From Firmicutes bacterium UBA3553 (GTDB lineage: Bacteria > Bacillota > Clostridia > Tissierellales > Sedimentibacteraceae), in NCBI GenBank assembly GCA_002381185.1, contig DFOA01000064.1, forward strand, positions 11,462-75,461: 64,000 nucleotides of DNA, written 5' to 3'. Below the pieces are notes generated by a model, which saw only the letters and a program-made list of their open reading frames with translations, had not been told where the DNA came from and searched no databases. Below, piece after piece: positions 1 to 7,951 of the stretch. Both the position numbers and the translations under genes were made by a program. Numbering within the stretch: the stretch's first letter is position 1; every line of letters begins with the position of its first letter.

Positions 1-805
1 AGTTATTGATGGATTCAAATCCTATAAAAAGACTTTGACAGCCTGTTTCTGCCATCAAATCCAGTAAGTCAGGATGGTCCGCAATTTTTGTGGTTACAGC
101 AGCGCTCCATTTCAAATTCATTCCCCGAATTCTGTCAAGCAATTCACGGGTGTATGACGGCACACCGATAAAATTATCGTCAATAAAAAGCACATGTCGG
201 GTCCCAAGCGATTCAATATCCTTTAGTACATCCTTTATGGGACGCTGAACATAAATCCTGTTTTTACAGCTATTGTAACAGAAGTCACACATGTTTGGGC
301 AGCCGCGGCTTGTGGTGATGACGTTTGTATATAAATACCGGTTTTTATCAATCTTGTTGTACGCCGGAGAAACAATCTCATCTCCCTTAAAACCCTCCAT
401 ATCATGGTATACCTGCTGAAGCCTGCAGTTCACAGCATCCTCTATTATGCGTGTCCACACACGCTCGGCAGCTCCAACGCAAACAGCATCAAAATACTTC
501 ATACACTCATCAGGGCTGCTTGTGACGTGTATGCCGCCTGCCACAACAGGGACTCCCAGACGGCGAAACTCTTTCGCAATTTGTACAGCCCGTGTCATTA
601 CATCCAAGGTTATTGTAATCCCTACCATGCCCGCGCCACAGTTGTAATCTATTTTCTCAATATTTTCATTTAGCATTATCACTTCATGTCCGTCAGGCGT
701 AAGACTTATCAAAGTAAGCAACGCCAGCGATGGAGCCATACGGGTTTTTAAGTCGGTATCCATCGGACGTTTATTCATTTTAGGCTGTATCAGAATGACT
801 TTCAT
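1..805 (-). CDS. B12-binding radical SAM protein (partial, C-terminus outside window)
   Basis: My reverse-strand translation gives 268 residues with no stop before the window edge, so the C-terminal part is missing. The start MKVILIQPK is typical of the cobalamin-binding Rossmann domain that precedes the radical SAM barrel in this class. The [4Fe-4S] motif is seen as RGCPNMCDFC, with C169, C173 and C176 in CxxxCxxC spacing. Family members do methyl transfer or other radical chemistry on varied substrates, and nothing here shows which one. The start lies 4 bases after the stop of the membrane-protein gene, so it is the last of a three-gene minus-strand unit with an XRE regulator. The family is clear; the substrate is unknown. 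Confidence 0.88.
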   Translation of the reverse strand, partial: MKVILIQPKMNKRPMDTDLKTRMAPSLALLTLISLTPDGHEVIMLNENIEKIDYNCGAGMVGITITLDVMTRAVQIAKEFRRLGVPVVAGGIHVTSSPDECMKYFDAVCVGAAERVWTRIIEDAVNCRLQQVYHDMEGFKGDEIVSPAYNKIDKNRYLYTNVITTSRGCPNMCDFCYNSCKNRIYVQRPIKDVLKDIESLGTRHVLFIDDNFIGVPSYTRELLDRIRGMNLKWSAAVTTKIADHPDLLDLMAETGCQSLFIGFESINN

Positions 806-809
806 ACAT

Positions 810-1274
810 CTAACTCCATCTGCATATAAACACATAAACCAAATCTGCAAGCACCACCGTTGCCCAGTGTATAGCAATAAAAAGTGTAAATTTTTCAACA
901 ATACCGTTGGAATCGCTTAATATCATAAGGTAGAATCCGGCAATAGCTATCAGAGTAAGTACTGCAGCTGCCGCAAGGCATTGAATAAGGCTGGCGACAT
1001 GGTATTCATCATATGGACGTCGGCGGAAAAGCAGCATAAGGACAACCAAGACAGTTATGGCAATTAACGTATAGGCTATGTAGATGTGGTGCCCGGAAGC
1101 TAGAAAATTGCTCCACCCAGTCCAAAACTGATGAACACCTGTTGACTTATTGTAATATATCAGTCTTTCAAACTCAACATGTCCAGAAGTTACAATAAAG
1201 ATAAGCCCGTAAAAGGCCGTAAACATGCTTATGCATACCGCATTGACTCGTGGATTCTTCAAAATATTCTTCAT
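810..1274 (-). CDS. Small four-helix membrane protein
   Basis: This is a 154-residue hydrophobic protein with about four membrane spans, near residues 12-30, 62-83, 97-120 and 132-152. A short basic loop, FRRRPYDEYH, separates spans 2 and 3. Its ATG overlaps the stop of the upstream XRE gene by four bases (ATGA), which implies translational coupling. Pairs of a small XRE regulator and a small integral membrane protein are common in Firmicutes, but I do not recognise this membrane family. A role as the regulated partner or signal sensor of the HTH protein is inference. Confidence 0.75.
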   Translation of the reverse strand: MKNILKNPRVNAVCISMFTAFYGLIFIVTSGHVEFERLIYYNKSTGVHQFWTGWSNFLASGHHIYIAYTLIAITVLVVLMLLFRRRPYDEYHVASLIQCLAAAAVLTLIAIAGFYLMILSDSNGIVEKFTLFIAIHWATVVLADLVYVFICRWS

Positions 1275-1477
1275 TTCCTATCTCCCTCCTCAAACAGAAA
1301 CAATCCTTCAATAGATACATCAAAAAATTTCGCCAAATCGTACGCAAGCCAAATTGAAGGGTCAAACTTACCTGTTTCTATTGCATTGATCGCCTGTCGT
1401 GAAACTCCCACTTTCTCTCCCAGTTCTTTTTGTGTAAGCCCTAACTCTTCCCTAAGACGCTTTACTTTGTTTTTCAT
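1271..1477 (-). CDS. Short XRE-family transcriptional regulator
   Basis: The protein has 68 residues from the preferred start MKNKVKRLREE, which follows a GGAGG site at 6-base spacing; an upstream in-frame ATG would overlap that site. Almost the whole protein is one helix-turn-helix domain. The segment LTQKELGEKVGVSRQAINAIE gives both HTH helices, followed by the D/W-rich tail (WLAYDLAKFFDVSIEGLF) typical of YgzD/YozG-like mini-regulators. It overlaps the downstream membrane-protein gene by four bases. The promoter upstream is flanked by two copies of an 8-bp motif, so autoregulation is likely. The targets are unknown. Confidence 0.88.
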   Translation of the reverse strand: MKNKVKRLREELGLTQKELGEKVGVSRQAINAIETGKFDPSIWLAYDLAKFFDVSIEGLFLFEEGDRK

Positions 1478-1507
1478 GATATTTCCTCCTGCCATCGTGT
1501 CAGGTAC

Positions 1508-1559
1508 ACCTTACATACAGCATAGCATAATTTATAGTTTATGTCAAGCTGACCTTACA
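1508..1559 (-). promoter_or_regulatory. Sigma-A promoter flanked by direct TGTAAGGT boxes
   Basis: Reading the minus strand, TTGACA (1542-1547) and TATGCT (1519-1524) are separated by exactly 17 bases. The octamer TGTAAGGT occurs just upstream of the -35 (1552-1559) and just downstream of the -10 (1508-1515), 44 bases apart and in the same orientation. Two operator half-sites bracketing a promoter fit repression by the XRE protein it drives, which is an inference. Confidence 0.7.
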
Positions 1560-1643
1560 CTACTCAAGTAACCTAATTATAAATTACGTGTTTAGCGCTA
1601 ACTGTTTTTGACATTTAAATTGATGGTAACATCTCAACAACAA

Positions 1644-1672
1644 AAGCCATAAAGTCAAAAAACCCCATGGCT
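1644..1672 (-). terminator. Weak intrinsic terminator
   Basis: A 7-bp perfect stem (AAGCCAT/ATGGCTT) with a 15-base loop is followed on the minus strand by TTTTGTTG. It sits 40 bases after the end of the GNAT gene on that strand. Confidence 0.4.
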
Positions 1673-1709
1673 TATTATTTACATATGAACTCTTACTGTC
1701 TTATGTGTT

Positions 1710-2225
1710 TTAAAAAGTTCTCTCAACGCAATATACCAGATGGGGCATATCAACATTTCGATAATGTTTGACAAATTCGTCTATGCATCTCATACCATTT
1801 CGTTTTGCAACGTTTTGAGATGGAGTGTTTGTATCTCGGATAATGGAGTATACTTCTTTGGTGTTCAGTTTATCGAAGGCATACTCTTTACAGGCAATTG
1901 CCGCTTCGGTTGCATATCCGCAATGCCAGTATTCTTTTTGAAACAAATATCCTACCTCCAAAACCATATTGCTGTTGTAATTCTGCATAGTCAATCCGCA
2001 CTGCCCGATCATTATACCTTTTTCTTTCAAAACAACCGCCCACAAACCAAAGCCGTATTCCCTGTAACGATCGATTTGCTTATCAAGCCATGATTGAACC
2101 TCAATATTGCTGAATGCCCCCTCATAAGCGTACATCACATCGTCATCCTGCAATATCTTGCAGAGAAACGGAAAATCCTCCTGTGTCATCTTTCTTAAAA
2201 TTAATCTTTCTGTTTCTAAAACCAT
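1710..2225 (-). CDS. GNAT N-acetyltransferase, RimJ/RimL type
   Basis: The chosen start is MVLETERLILRKM, 8 bases after AAGGAG, giving 171 residues. A longer in-frame start would lack a ribosome site. ETERLILRKMTQEDF is the typical N-terminus of the RimJ/RimL branch, which transfers acetyl from acetyl-CoA to amino groups. The acetyl-CoA region contains GYLFQKEYWHCGYATEA, where the usual Q/RxxGxG/A loop is replaced by the branch-typical WxxGYATEA. The C-terminal NTPSQNVAKRNGM is also diagnostic. The substrate (ribosomal protein N-terminus, drug or other amine) cannot be told. It is monocistronic in context. Confidence 0.9.
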   Translation of the reverse strand: MVLETERLILRKMTQEDFPFLCKILQDDDVMYAYEGAFSNIEVQSWLDKQIDRYREYGFGLWAVVLKEKGIMIGQCGLTMQNYNSNMVLEVGYLFQKEYWHCGYATEAAIACKEYAFDKLNTKEVYSIIRDTNTPSQNVAKRNGMRCIDEFVKHYRNVDMPHLVYCVERTF

Positions 2226-2374
2226 AATTTTTATCTCCTTGCATTCAATATAATTGGTGTTTCCAGCATATATCACTTCAACTTATTATTTATATCAATT
2301 ATGCATAGTCCTCAAGCGTTCCGGCTGCCATGATCCGATATTGAGATAAGGTTAGTCTTATTATGACTTGAAAT

Positions 2375-2635
2375 TTATTTGTTTTTTATCCTATGGGCTG
2401 TTATTATCGTATAGCTATAAGCATTAACTGTTATTTCACAATCAGCCGTACTTATATACCAATTCTTTCCTCTTTTGATTATATTTCTATTAGATTCATC
2501 AATCTTTTCCCTGCACCAGCTAACAACATCATCCTTATCTAAACAAAGATTTCTTTTAATACGTTCTACTCCTAAATCGGTTGTGTGCAGCTTGTCTAAG
2601 TTTAAAATCAGTACACTTTTATTATTATCATTCAT
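2375..2635 (-). CDS. DUF3781 family protein
   Basis: This is an 86-residue soluble protein. The segments LDKLHTTDLGVERIKRNL, WCREKI, GKNWYISTADCEITVN and AYSYTIITAH match what I remember of DUF3781, a short Firmicutes family without known function. No clear ribosome site precedes the ATG, so the start is less certain than the frame. No operon partner is visible. Confidence 0.75.
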   Translation of the reverse strand: MNDNNKSVLILNLDKLHTTDLGVERIKRNLCLDKDDVVSWCREKIDESNRNIIKRGKNWYISTADCEITVNAYSYTIITAHRIKNK

Positions 2636-2943
2636 TTTTTATACCATATATTGACCTTTTAAATTTCTGGTTATCTGTTTGTTGCATCTAATATATTATT
2701 TATTATAACATAAAAGCAGACTGAAAAGAATACAATACTGCATTTTTTCAATCTGATATGATATAGATATATTTTAGGTATCTAATACTTCTCACAATTC
2801 CTAATCTTCCAGCGCTACACTGCCATCACTAAGTGGCAATACCCTGTCTAACCCTATATCATCCTTAAGTAATCATCTAATTTTCTTAATCAAACATAAG
2901 CTCGCATATATAAGCTTTCCGGATATATTTACCTCACAAATAC
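2636..2943. other. Intergenic stretch without recognisable gene
   Basis: About 300 AT-rich bases lie between the DUF3781 start and the terminator of the kinase-like gene. I see no open frame of note, no repeat and no RNA motif. Confidence 0.6.
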
Positions 2944-2973
2944 AAAAAAGCCAATCGCAACAGCAACCGGCTT
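2944..2973 (-). terminator. Intrinsic terminator of the P-loop gene
   Basis: On the minus strand an 11-bp stem with a TGTT loop (arms 2948-2958 and 2963-2973) forms with three G-U pairs and runs into TTTTTT. The wobble pairs form only in minus-strand RNA, which fits the gene that ends at 2991. Confidence 0.8.
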
Positions 2974-2990
2974 CTTTCGATAGAGCATGC

Positions 2991-3827
2991 TTATAATGTA
3001 ATTAAGTAAGCTTCAAGTTTATTCCATGCACTTTCCCAATTATAGTCATCATTTTCAACAATAATAGTATTGATCGGAAGTGTTCTTAATATATCTTCCT
3101 CAATCTGTTTTCTGTCTTCAATACAACGGATTAATCCTTCAAAACCTTTCAGGTTATTAAGCTTTCCATATGGCGTTTTTTCTGTATATGCAACCGCCAT
3201 GTCTATCCAATTGCCATGTTCAGATACCCTTTCTTTTGCAATTCGTTCAATAGTTTCTCTAATACTTGGTTGAGACAGATAAATAAGAACAGGTGATAAG
3301 TTTATGACGGAAGAAAGCAACTTATTTAAATGCTTTTCAATATCTGTTTTATTGGCTAATTGATAATTCTGCAATTCATTGATATGGTTTTGAAAAAAAG
3401 CACATTCAAAAATATTCAGTATGTCTTTCTCTACTGCTTGTTTTCCAAATGCAGACCATCTGCTGTAAATAAGATTACAAAAAACATCAAAATCTACTCT
3501 ATTATCATATACCTCGTAATTTTCAAGTTCTTTATAAAATTCTCTGTTATCTGTTTTGACTTGAGTATAAGCTATGATTGCATAATCACCATTAATGTTC
3601 ATATTTTTTCTTATTTCGCTTTCAAGCTCACTGTATTTAAACAGTAAATTATCTAGGGAACCTAGTGGCACACATGCTGACCACGCCAAGTCAACAGGGT
3701 GCGCCTGACCTTCATTAAAAAGATTAACTGCTATACCCTTATTTCTGTAATAATCTGCTATCTTTTGAGCAAAAGTAGATTTTCCCGAACCAGGTATACC
3801 TTCAACCATTATTAATTTTGTTTTCAT
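2991..3827 (-). CDS. P-loop NTPase, kinase-like
   Basis: The preferred start is MKTKLIMVEGIPGSGKST, placing a canonical Walker A motif (GIPGSGKST) at residues 10-18 of a 278-residue protein. Earlier in-frame starts would put coding sequence over a palindrome and the ribosome site GGGAAG. The size and the Walker A at the very N-terminus resemble nucleoside/nucleotide kinases and the AAA_33-type small-molecule kinases. A possible lid-like basic segment is RETIERIAKERVSEHGNW near residue 190. I cannot name the substrate. It stands alone, with its own terminator and a perfect 16-bp palindrome just upstream. Confidence 0.7.
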   Translation of the reverse strand: MKTKLIMVEGIPGSGKSTFAQKIADYYRNKGIAVNLFNEGQAHPVDLAWSACVPLGSLDNLLFKYSELESEIRKNMNINGDYAIIAYTQVKTDNREFYKELENYEVYDNRVDFDVFCNLIYSRWSAFGKQAVEKDILNIFECAFFQNHINELQNYQLANKTDIEKHLNKLLSSVINLSPVLIYLSQPSIRETIERIAKERVSEHGNWIDMAVAYTEKTPYGKLNNLKGFEGLIRCIEDRKQIEEDILRTLPINTIIVENDDYNWESAWNKLEAYLITL

Positions 3828-3843
3828 TTTATCACTTCCCATT

Positions 3844-3859
3844 ATACAAACGTTTGTAT
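3844..3859. promoter_or_regulatory. Perfect 16-bp palindrome, probable operator
   Basis: ATACAAACGTTTGTAT is a perfect palindrome 17 bases upstream of the kinase-like start codon. Palindromes of this size and symmetry are typical sites for TetR-, MarR- or LacI-type dimers. No such regulator is encoded nearby. Confidence 0.5.
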
Positions 3860-3928
3860 GATGAAATTTCAAATCCCTTTACTTCTTTGTAGGTAAATAT
3901 AAACAAAGAGGAAAATCACAAATTATGT

Positions 3929-4363
3929 TCATTTGTCAAATATCTTAATAAAATTCTTCTGTTGTTTTCTATTTATGTAACCGCAGTGTAAATAGAATTC
4001 ATGTGCACCTACCCTGTCAAAACCTGAAACAAGTCGAACACCGCAGCAACCACATTCTTTAGCCCAACTTTCTATAGCATCTAAAAGTGCCTTGCCAACT
4101 CCATTGCCACGAAACCTTTCATCAACCGCAATAGCCATTATATTTTTTAACGAGTCTGAATAAGTGCATTCATAATCACATCCATGTATATATCCCACAA
4201 CAGTATCTTCTATACAAGCAACAAAAACCTTATCGGTTTTCCTATTCAAAATTTCAGATAACCTATCTTTTGTCTTATTTAAGGGATATTCATATCCGAA
4301 AGCATTTTTGTTAAGCTCGTGTATTCTAAAATAGTCCGAAATGTTGCATTCCCTAATTATCAT
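3929..4363 (-). CDS. GNAT N-acetyltransferase
   Basis: The protein has 144 residues from MIIRECNISDYFRI, downstream of an AGGAG site. Earlier in-frame codons run into the neighbouring gene and lack a ribosome site. The acetyl-CoA loop is seen as VDERFRGNGVGKALLDAIE, a canonical RxxGxG/A motif, and the C-terminal AHEFYLHCGY is the usual beta-bulge and tyrosine region of single-domain GNATs. The FYxxxGY ending resembles aminoglycoside- or protein-acetylating subfamilies. The substrate is unknown. It follows the double-MerR gene on the same strand by about 65 bases and may be cotranscribed with it. Confidence 0.88.
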   Translation of the reverse strand: MIIRECNISDYFRIHELNKNAFGYEYPLNKTKDRLSEILNRKTDKVFVACIEDTVVGYIHGCDYECTYSDSLKNIMAIAVDERFRGNGVGKALLDAIESWAKECGCCGVRLVSGFDRVGAHEFYLHCGYINRKQQKNFIKIFDK

Positions 4364-4427
4364 GACATTCCATCTCCTAATATTTAAATATATGACATTA
4401 ATCCGAATTTCAACTCTACAAATTTTT

Positions 4428-5153
4428 TCATAGTTTCGTTGGATAAAAATCATTTTCTACTTGTTGACACAATGTATATAGCGATGAAATACTTTTGATT
4501 TGTGAACGGTTCATTTGATTTAGCTGGACTGATATGCTATCTAAAAACGCCGCAATCTCTTCACGGTTTGAATAATCAAAAGCTGCATATGTTTCCTTCA
4601 TTGTACGAAAAAAATGTTTTATCCGGTGAGTCTGTACTGACAGTTTTATAGCATTAAGCGTTAATATCTGACGCATGTGTTCATTTGTATAAACGCGATA
4701 CCTGTTTTCTTTATTTCTTTCCGGAAATAAAAGTCCTGCCTTTTCCCAATATCGAATAGTTGTAACAGGAATACCTGTTTCTTTACTTACTTCTCCTATG
4801 CTCATTTTTCTTGGAACTGCTGTATGAAAATTATCATGAAGCAGCATTTCTACAGTTTTTTTATACGTTCGTTTTTCATTCCACAAATCGGCTTGTGCCT
4901 TATTAGCAATCCAGAGTGCCTCGTCAATGTGTCCCCCTTTTAATTCTGCCATTACTTTTGCAATAAAAGTTAAGCCAAACGCTGTCAGCATCTCTCTAAT
5001 ACAAATAAAATATGCCAAATGCTTTTCTGTATAAATCCTATACCCTGCGGAAGAACGGGATACTGGCGGTATTAATCCTCTTTCCTCATATCCTCTTAAA
5101 GTTGTAGTACTTATTTTAAGCTGCCTGGCAATATCTATTGGACGAAATATCAT
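4428..5153 (-). CDS. Regulator with two tandem MerR helix-turn-helix domains
   Basis: The start at MIFRPIDIARQLK sits 8 bases after AGGAG and gives 241 residues. Two MerR winged-helix modules can be read. The first is at about 3-70 (IARQLKISTTTLRGYEERGL, then GYRIYTEKHLAYF). The second is at about 117-175 (SIGEVSKETGIPVTTIRYWE, then YRVYTNEHMRQI). Normal MerR proteins have one such module plus a dimerisation coil and bind as dimers. Two in one chain could recognise a full operator as a monomer or bridge two sites. The C-terminal 60 residues show no metal-binding cysteines. The adjacent downstream GNAT gene is the most likely target. Confidence 0.85.
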   Translation of the reverse strand: MIFRPIDIARQLKISTTTLRGYEERGLIPPVSRSSAGYRIYTEKHLAYFICIREMLTAFGLTFIAKVMAELKGGHIDEALWIANKAQADLWNEKRTYKKTVEMLLHDNFHTAVPRKMSIGEVSKETGIPVTTIRYWEKAGLLFPERNKENRYRVYTNEHMRQILTLNAIKLSVQTHRIKHFFRTMKETYAAFDYSNREEIAAFLDSISVQLNQMNRSQIKSISSLYTLCQQVENDFYPTKL

Positions 5154-5315
5154 ATGCATTACTCCTGTTATCAAAAGTATTAACATTATACTATGTATGA
5201 AAGGTTATATCAATAAAAACCTGTCACTTACAGAGTGTATTGAAATAAAGTTTGCTCATTGCAGTAGTGTTGTATAATGAAGATAAGAAAACTAAATATG
5301 GTGGAGGTAATATTT

Positions 5316-5705
5316 ATGGATAGTTTTACAAAAGAAGAGTTAGAAGAGGCTCGCCGTGCAATAGCTTCAACGCTTAGTAAATGTGAGAAAGCACAGTTAA
5401 AATTGAAATCAGGTACTTTTCAACACACAATGATTGTACAAGGGATAAAGGCTTACAAGATTGCAATAGAATTGATAAAAAAAGAGCCGGAAACAAATAT
5501 TACAAACAACTCATTTGAGAGCAAATATATGAAAGAAGGATTAGAAGAAGCTATTCAGGCTATAACATCGGCAAATAGCAGGGTTGAGAAAATATTACCT
5601 AAATTTGAAACAGGTACTTCTCAACATACATTAGCCATACGCAGAATAAAGGCATTTTATATTGCAACAGAACTAATAAAAAGAGAATTAGAGCGTTTCA
5701 CATAG
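5316..5705 (+). CDS. Small protein built from two copies of one domain
   Basis: The ATG at 5316 is 8 bases after GGAGG, giving 129 residues. The protein is an internal duplication of about 54 residues: EELEEARRAI..SGTFQHTMIVQGIKAYKIAIELIKKE and EGLEEAIQAI..TGTSQHTLAIRRIKAFYIATELIKRE. Each unit looks like an alpha-helical hairpin with a conserved GT.QHT..(I)..IKA signature. I remember this signature from short uncharacterised Firmicutes proteins, but I know no function. It is single, with its own promoter-like TATAAT near 5272 and a bidirectional terminator after it. Confidence 0.7.
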   Translation: MDSFTKEELEEARRAIASTLSKCEKAQLKLKSGTFQHTMIVQGIKAYKIAIELIKKEPETNITNNSFESKYMKEGLEEAIQAITSANSRVEKILPKFETGTSQHTLAIRRIKAFYIATELIKRELERFT

Positions 5706-5737
5706 TGTTGTCCAATATAAGAAATCCCACCTACCTT

Positions 5738-5773
5738 AAAAAGCCCAAACAAACAAATATGTTCAGGCTTTTT
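5738..5773. terminator. Bidirectional terminator between convergent genes
   Basis: AAAAAGCC (5738-5745) pairs with GGCTTTTT (5766-5773), with an inner AACA/TGTT. There are T-runs on both strands. It separates the repeat-protein gene from the convergent malY-like gene. Confidence 0.75.
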
Positions 5774-5814
5774 ATTTTGAAACAGATATGCTACATTTTG
5801 CAATTAGGACCAGT

Positions 5815-7014
5815 TTATTTTATTTTTGTATTTATCGCATCACATATTCTTTTAAGGCCTTCTGCCAAGACAGATTTCGGGCACGCCAGATTTAACCTTA
5901 TGAAACAATCTGAATTTTGTACAAACATATTGCCTCCCTCTAACAGAACTCCTGCCTTATGAGCAAAAAACATTGGAAGGTCCTCATCCTTGTTGAAATA
6001 AGCGCTTAAATCTACCCATGCAAGATATGTTGCCTCAGAAATATTAAAACCGGCTTTTGGTAAATTTTCCTTTAAATACTCTTTTGCAAACGCAAAATTG
6101 ATATCAAGATAAGCTCTAAGCTCCTCTAACCAAGGCTCTCCCTTTTCATAAGCAGCCTGAGCACCGGCTACACTTAAAGGATTGTCAAAATTGTAATGTC
6201 TCGAGAGCCAAATTTCTCTTAATGCTGCATTTGGTATAATTACATTTGAAATCATCAATCCGGCCATATTAAAAGTCTTGCTTGGTGCCATACATGTAAC
6301 TAACTTATCATAATCAGGGAATAATTTAGCTAATGGTATATGTTTTTTCTCTACTCTCAAAAGATCACAATGAATCTCATCCGAAATAACCCACAAATTA
6401 TTTTTTACACATATTTCTCCTAACTTTCTGAGTTCTTCTTCAGTCCACACTCTGCCTGAGGGGTTATGCGGGTTACACAAAATAAAAAGAGTTGTTTTTT
6501 CATCAGCTGCTTTCCGTTCAAAGTCATCAAAATCAATCCTGTAATATCCATTATCATTTATAAGATCTGAGCATAGAAACTCACGATGGTTAAAATCTGC
6601 AGCATATTTAAAATATGCATAGGAAGGAGTTAAAAAAATCACCTTATCTTCCGGCTTGCAAATATAGTCAACAAGTTCATATAATGCAGGTATGATACCG
6701 TTGGACATAACCAAATGTTTTTTTTCAAAGCTCCACTCATATCTTCTCATGCACCAGTTCACAAAAGCATTATAATAGTCATTCGAAAATATTCTTGTAT
6801 AACCAAATATCCTTTTGTCCAGTCGTTCTTTGATCGCATCAATAACTACCTGCGGTGTTGCAAATTCCATATCCGCAACCCACATTCTGATAAATTCTTC
6901 ATCTTTATATGGAAATTCCATAGAATCATCCGCATGGAAGATATAGCTTCGAAAACCATCTGTATTCATTGCATTTGTATTTCTTCTGTCTATAATTTCA
7001 TCAAAATTGTACAT
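5815..7014 (-). CDS. patB: MalY/PatB family aminotransferase (cystathionine beta-lyase type)
   Basis: This is a 399-residue fold-type I PLP enzyme of the normal family length. Seen motifs are NPHNPSGR (181-188, phosphate and Asn contact), SDEIHCDL (211-218, Asp binding the pyridine N) and SKTFNMAG with the Schiff-base lysine at about 246. The MalY/PatB branch cleaves C-S bonds of cystathionine or cysteine to give homocysteine or H2S, ammonia and pyruvate, and some members act as regulators. It acts in the cytosol. It is divergent from an XRE regulator across a 230-base region rich in TATTTAAA-type repeats, so regulation by that protein is plausible. Distinction from a general class I aminotransferase rests on overall similarity. 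Confidence 0.9.
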   Translation of the reverse strand: MYNFDEIIDRRNTNAMNTDGFRSYIFHADDSMEFPYKDEEFIRMWVADMEFATPQVVIDAIKERLDKRIFGYTRIFSNDYYNAFVNWCMRRYEWSFEKKHLVMSNGIIPALYELVDYICKPEDKVIFLTPSYAYFKYAADFNHREFLCSDLINDNGYYRIDFDDFERKAADEKTTLFILCNPHNPSGRVWTEEELRKLGEICVKNNLWVISDEIHCDLLRVEKKHIPLAKLFPDYDKLVTCMAPSKTFNMAGLMISNVIIPNAALREIWLSRHYNFDNPLSVAGAQAAYEKGEPWLEELRAYLDINFAFAKEYLKENLPKAGFNISEATYLAWVDLSAYFNKDEDLPMFFAHKAGVLLEGGNMFVQNSDCFIRLNLACPKSVLAEGLKRICDAINTKIK

Positions 7015-7105
7015 AACCTTATCCCACCTTTTTTTATAAATATTTAAAAATAACTATACTAATTTTACTTATAAAAAAGTTGTTAGTCAAAGCATCATAA
7101 GTTTC

Positions 7106-7129
7106 GTTTAAATAGAAATTTATTTAAAC
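7106..7129. promoter_or_regulatory. Inverted repeat in the divergent malY/XRE promoter region
   Basis: GTTTAAATA (7106-7114) and TATTTAAAC (7121-7129) form a perfect 9-bp inverted repeat with a 6-base spacer. Related TCTATTTAAA and TATTTTAAATAAAC sequences recur at about 7133 and 7214. This is a candidate operator for the divergent XRE protein, and is inferred. Confidence 0.5.
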
Positions 7130-7243
7130 TTTTCTATTTAAAATTGAATTTTAGTCCCCTTTATGTTATAATAATTTAAATATTAATTTTGAGCTTATAT
7201 ATTAATGTATTATTCTATTTTAAATAAACTTTTGAGGTGTTCT

Positions 7244-7951
7244 ATGTCTGAAATTAGCATTGAAATAGGTAAAAGAGTCAGAAACCTCCGCAAGAAAAGA
7301 AAAATGACGATAGAAGAACTGTCAAAAATTATAAACAAAAGCAAGGCAACTGTTTCTAAATACGAAAAGGGTGAAATTGTAACAGATATTGTTACACTGT
7401 ACGATATCGCCGATGCACTGCAAGTACATGTTGAGCAACTTCTTTATTGCAAGCCTGAACGCACAAGAATATCTGCACAAAGTAAAAATCCGGCGTTTTT
7501 CAGTGGTTTATCTCAATTTTATTCCTATGTTTTTGACGGACGTACAAACCGGATAATCAGATGCGTATTTGATGTTTTATCAGAATCCGGAGAATCAAGA
7601 TACAAAATTATGATGTACATGAATTTTAAAGATTACGAAAATTACCAGAACTGTGAAAATACATATTGGGGTTATATAGAACATTATGATGCTCTTACAA
7701 ACATCTTAATGAAGAATCAGGATACACCCATGGAGCAGGTGACTGCAAGTATCTTAGCATCCTTCTTGGATTCTGATACTAAATGGGGACTGTTTTTTGG
7801 AATTTCTTCACGCCCCATGATGCCGATCGCAGTAAAAATGCTTTTTTCTAAAAAGATGTTAAAAGAAGATGAAACTCTTATAAAAATGCTCAAGGTCTCA
7901 AAAGAAGATATCCGACTACTGAAACTTTATAACATGCTTTCCGTGACATAA
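7244..7951 (+). CDS. XRE-family regulator with C-terminal sensory-like domain
   Basis: The start MSEISIEIGKRVR is 5 bases after GAGGTG, giving 235 residues. The N-terminal HTH spans about residues 8-62 (RNLRKKRKMTIEELSKIINKSKATVSKYEKGE). The remaining 170 residues are not a second HTH and carry no obvious metal site; I remember similar long XRE proteins in Clostridia, often divergent from PLP enzymes. It is divergent from malY/patB, which makes that gene the first candidate target. Its last 62 bases overlap a convergent small gene on the other strand. Confidence 0.8.
   Translation: MSEISIEIGKRVRNLRKKRKMTIEELSKIINKSKATVSKYEKGEIVTDIVTLYDIADALQVHVEQLLYCKPERTRISAQSKNPAFFSGLSQFYSYVFDGRTNRIIRCVFDVLSESGESRYKIMMYMNFKDYENYQNCENTYWGYIEHYDALTNILMKNQDTPMEQVTASILASFLDSDTKWGLFFGISSRPMMPIAVKMLFSKKMLKEDETLIKMLKVSKEDIRLLKLYNMLSVT

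Noticed and set aside
404..673. Plus-strand open frames within the first 800 bases
   Set aside because: They run opposite to the radical SAM gene, whose reverse-strand reading has the CxxxCxxC motif and a proper start.
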